Below are positions 7,217-15,293 of a DNA stretch of 60,264 nucleotides, piece after piece (position 1 is the stretch's first letter; every line of letters begins with the position of its first letter). This DNA is from a virus. The notes under the pieces are model-generated. The model was not told the origin of the DNA and did no database searches. It saw nothing but the letters and a program-made list of their open reading frames with translations. A program made the position numbers and the translations under genes. The DNA lies in the IMG/VR virus record IMGVR_UViG_3300035198_000074, positions 1 to 60,264 of that record. One strand, 5' to 3'.

Positions 7217-7381
7217 ATGAAGCCCAAAAGGAAGTATGTGGTGCTTGAGGTGGAGACAAATTTAACTAATAAAGAACTAAAAAATAGAGAATTATGGAAA
7301 CAGACGTTGGAGGAAGAACCTACATTTTACAGAACTACATTGATTCAGATTCAAGTAAATACTGTAAAGCCTATAAAATAA
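7217..7381 (+). CDS. Small hypothetical protein
   Basis: A 54-residue protein preceded by GAGGAGGTAAGTAAA. It reads MKPKRKYVVLEVE, a charged helix, then a strand-like TFYRTTLIQIQVN, suggesting a compact alpha/beta fold. Family not recognised. Confidence 0.55.
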   Translation: MKPKRKYVVLEVETNLTNKELKNRELWKQTLEEEPTFYRTTLIQIQVNTVKPIK

Positions 7382-7394
7382 GATGGAGACAACA

Positions 7395-7700
7395 ATGAAT
7401 GTAGATGCATTTAAGAAACAATATGGAGAACAATATCTCCACGAATTATTCAAGCATGACATAATTGCAGAGACTATCCAGGCCATTAACCGAATCTATA
7501 TTCCCTATACTCTTAAATGGATTATTCAAAAGAAGCCAAAGGTATGGAGACAGATTAGGGAGATTGAGGAAGGAATAAATGTAGCGGTGATGTGTGAAGA
7601 TGAAGAATATTTGAAGGTAGAATTAGACCTTTATTATCATGCATGGGGAGATGCCATTATGGAGTTTGATGCAGGGGGAAGGAGATACGTGCCATTTTAG
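7395..7700 (+). CDS. Hypothetical protein
   Basis: A 101-residue protein. ATG 7395 is preferred because GGAG lies 5-6 bases upstream; an earlier ATG at 7383 has none. It is helical in the middle and rich in Tyr and Trp (YHAWGDAIMEF near the end). Family not recognised. Confidence 0.55.
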   Translation: MNVDAFKKQYGEQYLHELFKHDIIAETIQAINRIYIPYTLKWIIQKKPKVWRQIREIEEGINVAVMCEDEEYLKVELDLYYHAWGDAIMEFDAGGRRYVPF

Positions 7701-7710
7701 GCGAGATTAT

Positions 7711-7812
7711 ATGAACCATTCACTAATGTTGGCAATTATATTAACAATAGTTACACTTTGGTTGGGAGTAGTCTTGGCTTGGTGGATATATATACTATTC
7801 ATGCTGTCGTAA
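7711..7812 (+). CDS. Very small membrane peptide at the end of the plus-strand block
   Basis: A 33-residue peptide made almost wholly of one hydrophobic helix with several Trp (VTLWLGVVLAWWIYILF). The ribosome site is weak (GGCGAG). It is the last plus-strand gene before the convergent minus-strand block; only a dozen bases separate its stop from the opposing stop. Confidence 0.4.
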   Translation: MNHSLMLAIILTIVTLWLGVVLAWWIYILFMLS

Positions 7813-7823
7813 CTGGTATCTTC

Positions 7824-8123
7824 TTACGGGAGACTTTCTTCTTCGGCCTGATTATTCGCCAGATGAACCTTGGCCATCGCATGGCTATCGCACGTGTAGC
7901 AATTACACTTCCCGCAATATAGGAGAGGGAAAACGGAAGGTAGAAGAGGTCCACCACAAGTAGGGCAAGAGCCAGAAGTCCCAGAGATTCGTCCAGCCCA
8001 TCGAGTATCATGGAGATATTCCCTCGTTTGCTGAGGGTAGTGAAAGTCCCCAACCTCACGAGGTAGGTTTCCATGAACTTGGAAGAGAAAATGATCAGCA
8101 TCCAGAGGAATATCACTTGTCAT
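7824..8123 (-). CDS. Zinc-ribbon protein (alternative overlapping frame exists)
   Basis: A 99-residue frame whose C-terminal half has CPTCGGPL, then YCGKCNCYTC, a convincing zinc ribbon. Third-position composition is closer to neighbouring genes than that of the overlapping frame. Against it, AAAGG abuts ATG 8123. A second frame (GTG 8116 to 7799, 105 residues, two possible membrane helices, basic tail) has AAAGG 7 bases before its start. Which frame is used, or whether both are, cannot be settled here. Confidence 0.45.
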   Translation of the reverse strand: MTSDIPLDADHFLFQVHGNLPREVGDFHYPQQTREYLHDTRWAGRISGTSGSCPTCGGPLLPSVFPLLYCGKCNCYTCDSHAMAKVHLANNQAEEESLP

Positions 8124-8167
8124 CCTTTACTTATTCCCTTTCTTAATCATCTATTATGCATCACTGC

Positions 8168-8506
8168 CTAATTTACTATGCATCGCTTCTCCCACTGGAG
8201 AATGACATTCTTAAATGTCTTGGGTTCAATGTAAATTGCCTTAACAGGCTTGTCTAAAGCAATGCACATTCCCAGATCGAACATTGTGCCAAATGAGCGC
8301 TGATCCCAGAACAGATGCACTTCATCAGCCCATTGTACAAGACTTTTATTATATAGGCAGATACCAAGCTCGACATCGCCCTCACCATAACCATCATCAT
8401 CATCGAAAGCGGGGAGGCGAACCTCATGTCCTTTTGCTTCTAATTCTCTTTTATGCATTAACATGCGAACCAAGTAACTTGTAGTGCCTATAATAGCTAC
8501 TTTCAT
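8168..8506 (-). CDS. Nucleoside 2-deoxyribosyltransferase-like protein
   Basis: A 112-residue Rossmann-like protein. It opens MKVAIIGTTSY and continues HKRELEAKGHEVRLPAFDD, LGICLYNKSLVQWADEVHLFWD and GTMFDLGMCIALDKPVKAIY, the pattern of short proteins related to nucleoside 2-deoxyribosyltransferases. The family cleaves N-glycosidic bonds of (deoxy)nucleosides or nucleotides, so a nucleotide-salvage or signal-degrading role is possible. Ribosome site AAGGAG. Substrate unknown. Confidence 0.65.
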   Translation of the reverse strand: MKVAIIGTTSYLVRMLMHKRELEAKGHEVRLPAFDDDDGYGEGDVELGICLYNKSLVQWADEVHLFWDQRSFGTMFDLGMCIALDKPVKAIYIEPKTFKNVILQWEKRCIVN

Positions 8507-8522
8507 ATAACTATCTCCTTTC

Positions 8523-8726
8523 TTAAGGCTTCATAAATACCAATTCCTGTATTGGCTTTACTCCCCATTGCACTTTTAATTGACGTAAATCTAATTCAGC
8601 ATCTTGGATATCTTCTTTATGGCGTTGTATCTCGTTCCAAAGGAAATTGCAAAGAGCTTGAGCTTCATCCTTGTTTTGGCAGTGTTTAATAGCTACACCT
8701 CGGCCTTCCACTGACTTCAATGCCAT
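8523..8726 (-). CDS. Small hypothetical protein
   Basis: A 67-residue helical protein with ribosome site GGGGAGAAATAGATA. The middle (NKDEAQALCNFLWNEIQRHKEDIQDAELDLRQLK) looks like a coiled coil. It lies between the deoxyribosyltransferase-like gene and another small helical gene. Function unknown. Confidence 0.6.
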   Translation of the reverse strand: MALKSVEGRGVAIKHCQNKDEAQALCNFLWNEIQRHKEDIQDAELDLRQLKVQWGVKPIQELVFMKP

Positions 8727-8729
8727 TAT

Positions 8730-8969
8730 CTATTTCTCCCCTTCATGGTATTTGCCATCTGTCATTGATCTCTCGTCTATCTCGATTTTGTTAAGCGGAG
8801 CAAAATCAGAGCCAAGTATCCAGCACGTAAGGCGAAGAGCAAAATAAGAAGAGTCAATATTGTATGAATTGACATGATTCTCGAATGCTTCAATCGCCTT
8901 CTCCAACGCCTCGAATACAATTTGCTTATCGGATTTTTCTTCTTCTATTTTTTTATTAACTTTCCCCAT
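8730..8969 (-). CDS. Small hypothetical protein
   Basis: A 79-residue charged helical protein whose start overlaps the end of the metallophosphoesterase gene by 25 bases. No good ribosome site is seen, so coupling is likely. No known domain. Confidence 0.5.
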   Translation of the reverse strand: MGKVNKKIEEEKSDKQIVFEALEKAIEAFENHVNSYNIDSSYFALRLTCWILGSDFAPLNKIEIDERSMTDGKYHEGEK

Positions 8970-9889
8970 GGTGTATTCTCGCTAAAGAGAATCGGCTTAT
9001 TGCCATCAAAAATGACCACAAATCCTGTAACCCATTCATTATGACTGGTATCCCAGATGTTCTTATATGGGACTTTCCGCTTGTCCACCAAGCACCCAGG
9101 AGCAATTAAATGATGGATACCATCTGGGGCATATTCATGTCCCCACCAATGCCCATGACCAAATATCAGACTTTTGTGATGTTTGGCAAATAACCTAATA
9201 GAAGACAAGCCCCCAATCTTCACCACATTCTTGGGGTGACTCACCCTCCATTCTTTCCCTATATCGCAATACCTATAAGAGGATATTTTAATTTGTTTCT
9301 TGGCAGTCAGTAATTGCCAAATATCATCAAATGCTGTTGCCTTTCCCTGATCATATAATAATTTCCACATACGAATATCATGACTTCCGAGAAAGAAACG
9401 AACATCACTGAAGCCCGATACCAGTGCATTCATTAAGACATTGCTATACTCAACCTCCTTGTTAAAATCTACCATGTCTTCCTTTGATACCCACCACGTG
9501 GAAAACTGATCCTGATTCCAGAAATCGCCAGCATGGAGAAAATTCTTAATCCCATAGTGATTGGCTACCTTGAGCATCAAGTTAATGATTTCTTCATTTG
9601 TGAATGGGGAATGGGCATCAGCCGCAACGATCGCCTCATCCCAATTAAGCTTCCAGTAACCAGCCCAGTAATCTCTTGTAGCGAAAGGTTCTACAAATCG
9701 CTGATTAAGAGAATTGGGATGACCAATACCCAAAGCATGTTGAATTTCCGATAAGGAATAGCGTACATCATGATAGGATAATCGCTTTATTGATAGATTA
9801 TGCTTTTGGGCTAATTTGGAAACAGTGGCTCTATCAATATTTAATCGCTTACTTATTTCTGGCGATGTAAGAAAATCGTTTTTGATCAC
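8945..9889 (-). CDS. Metallophosphoesterase with N-terminal HTH
   Basis: A 314-residue protein. Residues about 8-50 look like a helix-turn-helix (SPEISKRLNIDRATVSKLAQK). The phosphoesterase core follows: ADAHSP (DxH motif, about 90), HAGDFWN (GD motif), FLGSHD (usually GNHD/E), a late VSHPKN and GHGHWWGHEY. These are the metal ligands of calcineurin-like phosphatases/nucleases. The Asn-to-Ser change in the GNHD motif is notable. It starts at GTG and overlaps the upstream coiled-coil gene. Possible roles are DNA nuclease or phosphatase; the DNA-binding module favours DNA. Confidence 0.7.
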   Translation of the reverse strand: MIKNDFLTSPEISKRLNIDRATVSKLAQKHNLSIKRLSYHDVRYSLSEIQHALGIGHPNSLNQRFVEPFATRDYWAGYWKLNWDEAIVAADAHSPFTNEEIINLMLKVANHYGIKNFLHAGDFWNQDQFSTWWVSKEDMVDFNKEVEYSNVLMNALVSGFSDVRFFLGSHDIRMWKLLYDQGKATAFDDIWQLLTAKKQIKISSYRYCDIGKEWRVSHPKNVVKIGGLSSIRLFAKHHKSLIFGHGHWWGHEYAPDGIHHLIAPGCLVDKRKVPYKNIWDTSHNEWVTGFVVIFDGNKPILFSENTPWGKLIKK

Positions 9890-10416
9890 AATGCAGCCCC
9901 TACTATAAGGCCAAGAAACAGAAGTAATTCACCTATAGCCAATGATCGCCAAAATGTTTTCTTGCTCGCTTCCTTGGTAAGCCTATCTATTAGAGCACTC
10001 TGTTGTTGAATAATAGTATCTTTAGCTATTCCCTGCTCAATATAGAATTGAGCACGCTCATGCTCCAGTTCTGTCCTCTTCTTTTCAATATCAAGCAGTT
10101 GTTTGGCAATCTCTACTTGTTGCGTCAAGTTGGCATTCTGTTCAGATAGGTTTATATTGGATTCCTTTTGGGCAGCCAATTGTTCTTCAAGATTGTGCAG
10201 GCGTTCTTCAAGAATAGGAACCTTCTCCAAATCACGTACAATCTTCTCGCTGGATTCGTCTCCAATAATCAAGCCCCCGTAAGGAGAAGGTTTTCCTTCC
10301 TCAATTGTCTCAATCTGGGCAGAAACTTCAGTATCCCAAGCTACGTAGCAAATCCCTGCGATCAGGACGAGAAGTAGGAACAACAATCGAATCATATTTT
10401 TTCTTAAGGTCAGCAT
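9886..10416 (-). CDS. Coiled-coil exported protein, possible lysis (spanin-like) component
   Basis: ATG 10416 is chosen because GGAG lies 7 bases upstream, giving 176 residues. The N-terminus MIRLLFLLLVLIAGIC is a signal or anchor segment followed by a possible cleavage site after VSA. A long coiled coil follows (about 60-140), and the protein ends in a second hydrophobic segment (LLLFLGLIVGAAL). With the gene upstream, which is also membrane plus coiled coil, it resembles a spanin-like pair, but the C-terminal helix is unusual for an outer spanin. Confidence 0.5.
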   Translation of the reverse strand: MLTLRKNMIRLLFLLLVLIAGICYVAWDTEVSAQIETIEEGKPSPYGGLIIGDESSEKIVRDLEKVPILEERLHNLEEQLAAQKESNINLSEQNANLTQQVEIAKQLLDIEKKRTELEHERAQFYIEQGIAKDTIIQQQSALIDRLTKEASKKTFWRSLAIGELLLFLGLIVGAAL

Positions 10417-10726
10417 ATTTTCGCTCCAATTCGGTACTCCTTTTTTGTATCTCTGTATTCTGTGCAATTAGGGCAGTATTGCGTTTTTGAAGCTCAGCAA
10501 GACGCTTTCCAGCATCTTCTGCCTCCTTACTTAATTCACTTATGGACGTTTTATAGTCTTTTTCACGCATCTCTGCCTCTGCCTTCATTTGCTGCATCTC
10601 TTTTCTCAATTTATCTACTTCCTGTTTATAGGGGGAAGTGGATAGGATGCCACTAAAATATAAGAATAGAAATACAACGACAGGAATTGCCACTATCCAG
10701 AACCACTTACTTTTCAGGATTGCCAT
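10328..10726 (-). CDS. Inner-membrane coiled-coil protein, Rz-like
   Basis: A 132-residue protein with start ATG 10726 after GGAGGCAGTA. One N-terminal transmembrane helix (FWIVAIPVVVFLFLYFS) is followed by about 85 residues of coiled coil, the layout of inner-membrane spanins. It overlaps the next coiled-coil gene by 89 bases in another frame, an arrangement typical of overlapping spanin genes. Membership is inferred from architecture only. Confidence 0.5.
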   Translation of the reverse strand: MAILKSKWFWIVAIPVVVFLFLYFSGILSTSPYKQEVDKLRKEMQQMKAEAEMREKDYKTSISELSKEAEDAGKRLAELQKRNTALIAQNTEIQKRSTELERKYADLKKKYDSIVVPTSRPDRRDLLRSLGY

Positions 10727-11036
10727 TACTGCCTCCAATATGGATATTAGGACCCACTTGCTTTAGACCATATAGCATTGCAATTAACCCAGATAAAGCA
10801 ACAGGTAAATCGGGAATTATGCCTTTTGTCAAAACAATATAGCCAGAATAGTAGATATAGGAGACAACCAACAAGAAACACATGAGCCTACCCGAACTTA
10901 GCACTTTTGTCTTATCATCCTGTAGAAATTCTTTCAGTGTATTGGAGTAGGCAATTAGAATGACTAATCCAATCATCATACAAATGAATAGAAAAACGAT
11001 AATTGGCTGAGAATTGCTTATAAAGAAAGACAGCAA
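10707..11036 (-). CDS. Holin-like membrane protein
   Basis: A 109-residue protein starting at TTG 11036 after AGAGGTGTTAA. Three hydrophobic segments are visible (about 12-29, 52-68, 77-92), separated by the charged stretch LKEFLQDDKTKVLSSGRL. The size, topology and position directly before spanin-like genes and after the DUF5675 gene suggest a holin. I recall similar phage proteins with an SSGRLM motif, but the family name is uncertain. Confidence 0.5.
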   Translation of the reverse strand: MLSFFISNSQPIIVFLFICMMIGLVILIAYSNTLKEFLQDDKTKVLSSGRLMCFLLVVSYIYYSGYIVLTKGIIPDLPVALSGLIAMLYGLKQVGPNIHIGGSNGNPEK

Positions 11037-11106
11037 TTAACACCTCTATGAGAAAAAGAATGGCAGGGGCAAAACATAATATGCCCCCTGCCAGAAAAAG
11101 CAAGGT

Positions 11107-11295
11107 TTACTTTAATGCGTCTTCAATCTTCTGCTTCAAGTCTTCAAGTTTAGCTTTTCCGAGGCTAAGTAGTTGATCTCGTTCTGCCTTGAGCATCTTG
11201 TCAATCCCGAAATACTTTGGATTGTTCCGCATTACAAAGAAACTTACCACAAATCCAATGACAAAACAAACAATGCAAGTTATTACATACCACAT
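11107..11295 (-). CDS. Small membrane protein
   Basis: A 62-residue protein with ribosome site AAGGAGGGAAGAAGT. One N-terminal transmembrane helix (VITCIVCFVIGFVVSFFV) is followed by an amphipathic helical tail (LKAERDQLLSLGKAKLEDLKQ). It lies in the lysis group and may be a holin accessory or antiholin; this is inferred from position only. Confidence 0.55.
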   Translation of the reverse strand: MWYVITCIVCFVIGFVVSFFVMRNNPKYFGIDKMLKAERDQLLSLGKAKLEDLKQKIEDALK

Positions 11296-11319
11296 ACTTC
11301 TTCCCTCCTTTCTTTGAAT

Positions 11320-11733
11320 TTAGACCTGTATCCACCTTACGTGGAGCACAAATTCGTCCACGTCTTTAGTGCGAGCAAGAAATTCTTCAAATGCCTTGCC
11401 ACTTGAGACTACCCCGTAGCTGCCCAATACTGGTTCGTATTGTTCCCCCACTATTACGCATCCATGTGAATCATCATCAATATTCCCTTTATGAAAGAGA
11501 CAGGCAGTGCGGTTAGGAATATTGGTAATTTCAAACGTATTACCAAACTTGGGTGAAGTGACTCGTTTGCATATATAATCCCCGTCCGGGAAGCAACTAA
11601 TATTCTTCTGGTTGTCAAGCCATTCCCTTTCCAATGTAAGACAAAAAGGAATATTACCATCCAGTAATACGCCAAATGTGCCAAACAACGTGCTTGGAAA
11701 TCTATATAACCATATTTGCTTCACTTCCACCAT
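11320..11733 (-). CDS. DUF5675 family protein, possible cell-wall enzyme
   Basis: A 137-residue protein matching the DUF5675 pattern as I know it: FGVLLDGNIPFCLTLE, a Gly-Asp-Tyr block (FPDGDYIC), NRTACLFHKGN, DDDSHGCVIVG. The conserved His and the SHGC motif resemble the active site of L,D-transpeptidase-like folds. In phages these proteins often occupy the lysis region, so a peptidoglycan-modifying role is plausible but unproven. It overlaps the upstream gene by 13 bases. Confidence 0.6.
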   Translation of the reverse strand: MVEVKQIWLYRFPSTLFGTFGVLLDGNIPFCLTLEREWLDNQKNISCFPDGDYICKRVTSPKFGNTFEITNIPNRTACLFHKGNIDDDSHGCVIVGEQYEPVLGSYGVVSSGKAFEEFLARTKDVDEFVLHVRWIQV

Positions 11734-11942
11734 CCTTTCTTCCTACCAGCCTCATCAGATGTGTTAATTAACAAGAAAAGTTCTTTATGACTTTTGCCAA
11801 TATTTGTTACAAGGGTAGCAAGTTCCTTCTCCTTTTGTTCAGGTAAATGTCGTGCCTTATGCGATAGCATTTCAATGACTACAAGTTTATCCCTTATCTT
11901 ATCTATGCGTTTCGGGGAATGATTAGATTGATTGCGCTCCAT
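11721..11942 (-). CDS. Small hypothetical protein
   Basis: A 73-residue basic helical protein that starts 20 bases inside the end of the exported-protein gene and ends inside the DUF5675 gene. The ribosome site is TGGAAG. No family recognised. Confidence 0.5.
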   Translation of the reverse strand: MERNQSNHSPKRIDKIRDKLVVIEMLSHKARHLPEQKEKELATLVTNIGKSHKELFLLINTSDEAGRKKGWWK

Positions 11943-12321
11943 AGGCTTCCAATAACATCTGATGAGCTACTTCAATGGCATCTTCTTTCGAAATCTCAAC
12001 ACGCTTCCCGTCATTATATAGAGCAAATCTATTTTCCTTAACCCAATATTCTATCGCAAGAATGTTAAATTTAGTCGTTGCCACAATAGCAATCATTTCC
12101 TGTTTAGGGAAATAACATGCCCAGATGTCAATCCCACTTTCTGTCGTTGCGAGTTTGGCAACATAGTAACCATTGGCGTTTTTAGGTTGTAATAATGCGG
12201 TCGCTTTTATTTTATCAAATGGGGTAGTAGGAGTGTCCTGCGCCGAAACTATTGTCAAACAGAAAAGGAAAATTATGGTAGCAATTATTAATTTCTTTCT
12301 CATTGACATCTTCTTACCCAT
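11923..12321 (-). CDS. Exported hypothetical protein
   Basis: A 132-residue protein with a classic signal peptide: basic start (MGKKMSMRKK), hydrophobic core (LIIATIIFLFCLTIV) and a likely cleavage site after SA. The mature part is a mixed alpha/beta domain with one Cys. Its start overlaps the gene before it. It may act at the envelope during lysis or exclusion. Family not recognised. Confidence 0.6.
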   Translation of the reverse strand: MGKKMSMRKKLIIATIIFLFCLTIVSAQDTPTTPFDKIKATALLQPKNANGYYVAKLATTESGIDIWACYFPKQEMIAIVATTKFNILAIEYWVKENRFALYNDGKRVEISKEDAIEVAHQMLLEAYGAQSI

Positions 12322-12562
12322 GGATTAGTTTATATAAAGTGTAGACAATACCAAGGGCAACAGTGAATCCACCACTTATGGCAGATAGTAATTTAAGCGT
12401 TCCATTTCGTCTTCGCTTCCTTGCAAACTCACATCCTTCATCATCAATCTTATCTATACATTGCCTTACGGCAGTTACTCCCTGAAATAATATCCAGTTT
12501 TGATCTTGGACAGGCTTTTGCTTGAAGTCCTGCTCAGTAATGTTGATCTCGAATCCGCTCAT
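12314..12562 (-). CDS. Small C-tail-anchored phage protein
   Basis: An 82-residue protein with ribosome site GAGGAGAAGCGCCC. The N-terminal domain has two Cys (AVRQCIDKIDDEGCEFA) and a strongly basic stretch (ARKRRRNG). It ends in one hydrophobic helix (GGFTVALGIVYTLYKLI). The layout recalls small haemolysin/XhlA-like or holin-accessory proteins beside lysis genes. Confidence 0.5.
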   Translation of the reverse strand: MSGFEINITEQDFKQKPVQDQNWILFQGVTAVRQCIDKIDDEGCEFARKRRRNGTLKLLSAISGGFTVALGIVYTLYKLIHG

Positions 12563-12581
12563 GGGCGCTTCTCCTCTTTTC

Positions 12582-14018
12582 TCAATATTTTTTCATCTTG
12601 TATCCTTTCTGAAATACTACTCCTTCAGGCGTTTGGGCGGTAGTAGCTCCCAATGATGGCCCCATTTCACTTTCAGCCTGTTGCAATAATGATGTAGCTA
12701 CTCCTTGCCGTCTACTTTTGGGAGCTACTTCAATCTTGTTAACTGTAAATCCTTCTGGCTTCTTAGTATACCATAGATAGCCTATATCATTGCCCTTAGT
12801 ATCTTTTGCCACCAGCATCCCATCATCAGGGCCAAATAGGGAAGTCTTGCGTTGGCCTCGGTAAGTATTAGATTCAATAATCTTAAAAGGTGGAGGTTGT
12901 TCAATGGGAGCCCTAAGTTGAGGTTGTTCAATGGGAGTGCCTAATTGTAGACTTCCTTTCTCACTTTTTAGAAGATTTGTTGGCCCGCCTTTTGGAAGCT
13001 GAAAGGTAGGGCCAGCAATCGTAGACTGGAAGAAGGGACTGGTTTCATCTACAACCTGCCACATATGCATAGCATCTTGTGAATATGGAGTGAATTTTTG
13101 CAATCCAACATATTCGAGATTTTCGGGCTTTACTCCCACCTTCTTAGCAGCTAATTGGGCATCTCTACTTAGTTCTGGTACCTTCATCCATTCAGATGGA
13201 GGCATATAATGACGCACTTCTTGTAACAATTCGGGGGTTTCCATAATATTCTTTTGTGCCACATTAACCCGACTTTCGGGTTCTGTCAAGACATTTTTTT
13301 GTCTTAATGGCTCAAGCATTTGACCAGTAGTTTCCAGTTCAGGTGTACCTTTACGAAGATCGAATAGTTCTGCACGCCCAACTTTGGCTTTAGGTGGCAT
13401 AGGTTTTTCAAGCCATACATCATAAGGATTAGTTTCATAAGCAGAACCAAGAGTTTCGATCATTGGGGATTTAGTAGAGGATGGAGGTATGGCAGGTCTC
13501 GCAGTTCCTTCTGGCATTCGAGTAATGAGACCTGGGGGAGTAACAGGATAAGGTGAAGGGCCTTTTGCCATCGCTTTGAGTCCTAATATCCCCATTAGGA
13601 TTTCAGGTGCCCCAGAAACGACAGTTCCAGCGCCTGTGGCAAGGAGAGGACTACCTGTTTTCTCCTGCACCCAATCAGCAACCTTCGGCCCAGTTTCCCT
13701 GGCAAGTTCAAAAGGTAATGCTATGGTGCGTTGAAGAGCTTGACCAGCTTGAGTTTTTGGCTGGTAGATTATTTCTGGTCGTGCAAGAAATTCTGATGCC
13801 TGTTTTAGGCCAATTTTTTCAGGTAGGCCAGGAGCGACTGCCTCTACACCTTGATGTACGCCTCCCACAATAAAAGAAGGAAGCCCAGATACCATACTTA
13901 AGGCAACTTCGGCAGGCCCGTAACCTGTAGCGACGTTTTTGACTGTCTCCAGAGATACGAGATAAGGATTATCTTCCTCTTCCCGCTTGATTTCTGGTGT
14001 CATCCAGGGTAACGCCAT
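12582..14018 (-). CDS. Internal virion/ejection-type protein with C-terminal GNAT domain
   Basis: A 478-residue protein. The N-terminal half has hydrophobic Gly-rich helices (ALSMVSGLPSFIVGGV and SPLLATGAGTVVSG) that are similar to those in the 16042-17628 protein, so the two look like paralogs of the ejected-protein type. The last ~90 residues resemble a GNAT acetyltransferase: VNKIEVAPKSRRQGVATSLL contains the acetyl-CoA-binding RxxGxA motif. This suggests an enzyme delivered with the DNA (polyvalent protein). Start ATG 14018 follows GAGGTAAAATA. Confidence 0.6.
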   Translation of the reverse strand: MALPWMTPEIKREEEDNPYLVSLETVKNVATGYGPAEVALSMVSGLPSFIVGGVHQGVEAVAPGLPEKIGLKQASEFLARPEIIYQPKTQAGQALQRTIALPFELARETGPKVADWVQEKTGSPLLATGAGTVVSGAPEILMGILGLKAMAKGPSPYPVTPPGLITRMPEGTARPAIPPSSTKSPMIETLGSAYETNPYDVWLEKPMPPKAKVGRAELFDLRKGTPELETTGQMLEPLRQKNVLTEPESRVNVAQKNIMETPELLQEVRHYMPPSEWMKVPELSRDAQLAAKKVGVKPENLEYVGLQKFTPYSQDAMHMWQVVDETSPFFQSTIAGPTFQLPKGGPTNLLKSEKGSLQLGTPIEQPQLRAPIEQPPPFKIIESNTYRGQRKTSLFGPDDGMLVAKDTKGNDIGYLWYTKKPEGFTVNKIEVAPKSRRQGVATSLLQQAESEMGPSLGATTAQTPEGVVFQKGYKMKKY

Positions 14019-14027
14019 TATTTTACC

Positions 14028-15293
14028 TCAAAATTTAATCCCAATTGAATTAAGCTTATCTATTTCTTTATGCACATCATCAAAGCAATCAGGAAATAAA
14101 TCAATATAATATCCCTCTATTTCCCTTGAATACTCTTGAACCTTCCCGATTGCTTCATCTAAAGTGTTGCCTACAGCCACTATAGCACCTATTTCGGGTA
14201 ATCCCACATTCTGTGGAACAACATAATATTCTTCGTTTATTATAGTTAAGTTTCTAAGCTTTACATTTTCCCGCAAGTGCTTTGGAAATTGTACAGCCTG
14301 CCAATTCTTATCTGCCCAAGAGGAGTGAATTAGCATTTCAGCACCGTAGTTTCCTAAAAATTCGGGATCGATACATTTTCCTTCAGCGCCATACCATAAA
14401 ATGTCAGGCAAATTGGTAATAGAGAAAAGTTGTAATTCTCCAGGCGGAGAGCCAAATCTACAACACGGATCAGTTACGAATGGCATCCTATCGGCAAGTC
14501 TAATTCTCATTTCAGGTGAAATAAAATTACGATACTTGGCTCTCTTTAAAAAGGGAATCAATCGTTTGTTTACTTCAATTAATTGTTTTGGTAATTGTTT
14601 ATATTCACAGACAACGCCAACATATCCCTTATCCTTAACTTCAATTCCATACATTGTCTTATTTGGAAATATTCCATCTATGCAGGGTCCATCATAAGCA
14701 ATTTCAATAGCGTCATCTATAGAATCCTCTACGATAAACTCCGTGATTAATTTTTTTGCGCCAAGACTATGTTCCAATTCATCAAGTCTTGGTTCTATAA
14801 GTTTATAGTTCTTTGAATGAAATGATTCCATGTCCCCACGGGTAAGACTTATTTTAACCCATACATTATCGTGAGACTTCAGGTAAGTTCTAAGATTAGG
14901 AAGACCTATCACTATCTCATATTTTCCAATAGGGATACCTGCATTTTTGAGAAGTATTTTAGCCTCATGCCTTAATAACTCTAATTTTTCCCCCAGTCTG
15001 CTTCCCCATACTCTTTTTTTATATTTTTCCTCAAGTTCAAGTTGCAGACTTCCATGATAAATATCTGGAAAAACAAATAGATCGGTCTCGCTTATAACGC
15101 TGCTAACATCAAATATACGCATTACATCCGCAATCCCATATCCAACTAATCGCTGATTTGATTTTGGGAAAGGGCCTTCCCATGGGGAGTAATAATTAAC
15201 TTTCCCGAAATGCTTTGACAGGGTAATAGCCAATTCCACAAAAAGGCCATTATCAACAACAGTTACACATTTTGTTTTATAATTCTGTAACAT
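14028..15293 (-). CDS. ATP-grasp-like enzyme
   Basis: A 421-residue protein whose order of motifs resembles ATP-grasp ligases of the GAR-synthetase type. It has helix RLGEKLELLRHEAKILLKNAGIP followed by VWVKIS (an ATP-binding Lys strand), then LITEFIVEDSI and an Asp/Glu-rich region. Late in the protein, FVTDPCCRFGSPPGELQ resembles the metal/phosphate site. Such enzymes join a carboxylate to an amine using ATP. The substrate is unknown. It overlaps the AdoMet-decarboxylase-like gene by 17 bases, so the two are probably co-translated and may act together. Confidence 0.55.
   Translation of the reverse strand: MLQNYKTKCVTVVDNGLFVELAITLSKHFGKVNYYSPWEGPFPKSNQRLVGYGIADVMRIFDVSSVISETDLFVFPDIYHGSLQLELEEKYKKRVWGSRLGEKLELLRHEAKILLKNAGIPIGKYEIVIGLPNLRTYLKSHDNVWVKISLTRGDMESFHSKNYKLIEPRLDELEHSLGAKKLITEFIVEDSIDDAIEIAYDGPCIDGIFPNKTMYGIEVKDKGYVGVVCEYKQLPKQLIEVNKRLIPFLKRAKYRNFISPEMRIRLADRMPFVTDPCCRFGSPPGELQLFSITNLPDILWYGAEGKCIDPEFLGNYGAEMLIHSSWADKNWQAVQFPKHLRENVKLRNLTIINEEYYVVPQNVGLPEIGAIVAVGNTLDEAIGKVQEYSREIEGYYIDLFPDCFDDVHKEIDKLNSIGIKF

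Noticed and set aside
10915-11103. Hydrophobic minus-strand frame overlapping the holin-like gene
   Set aside because: Mostly the out-of-frame image of the holin-like coding sequence; no ribosome site.
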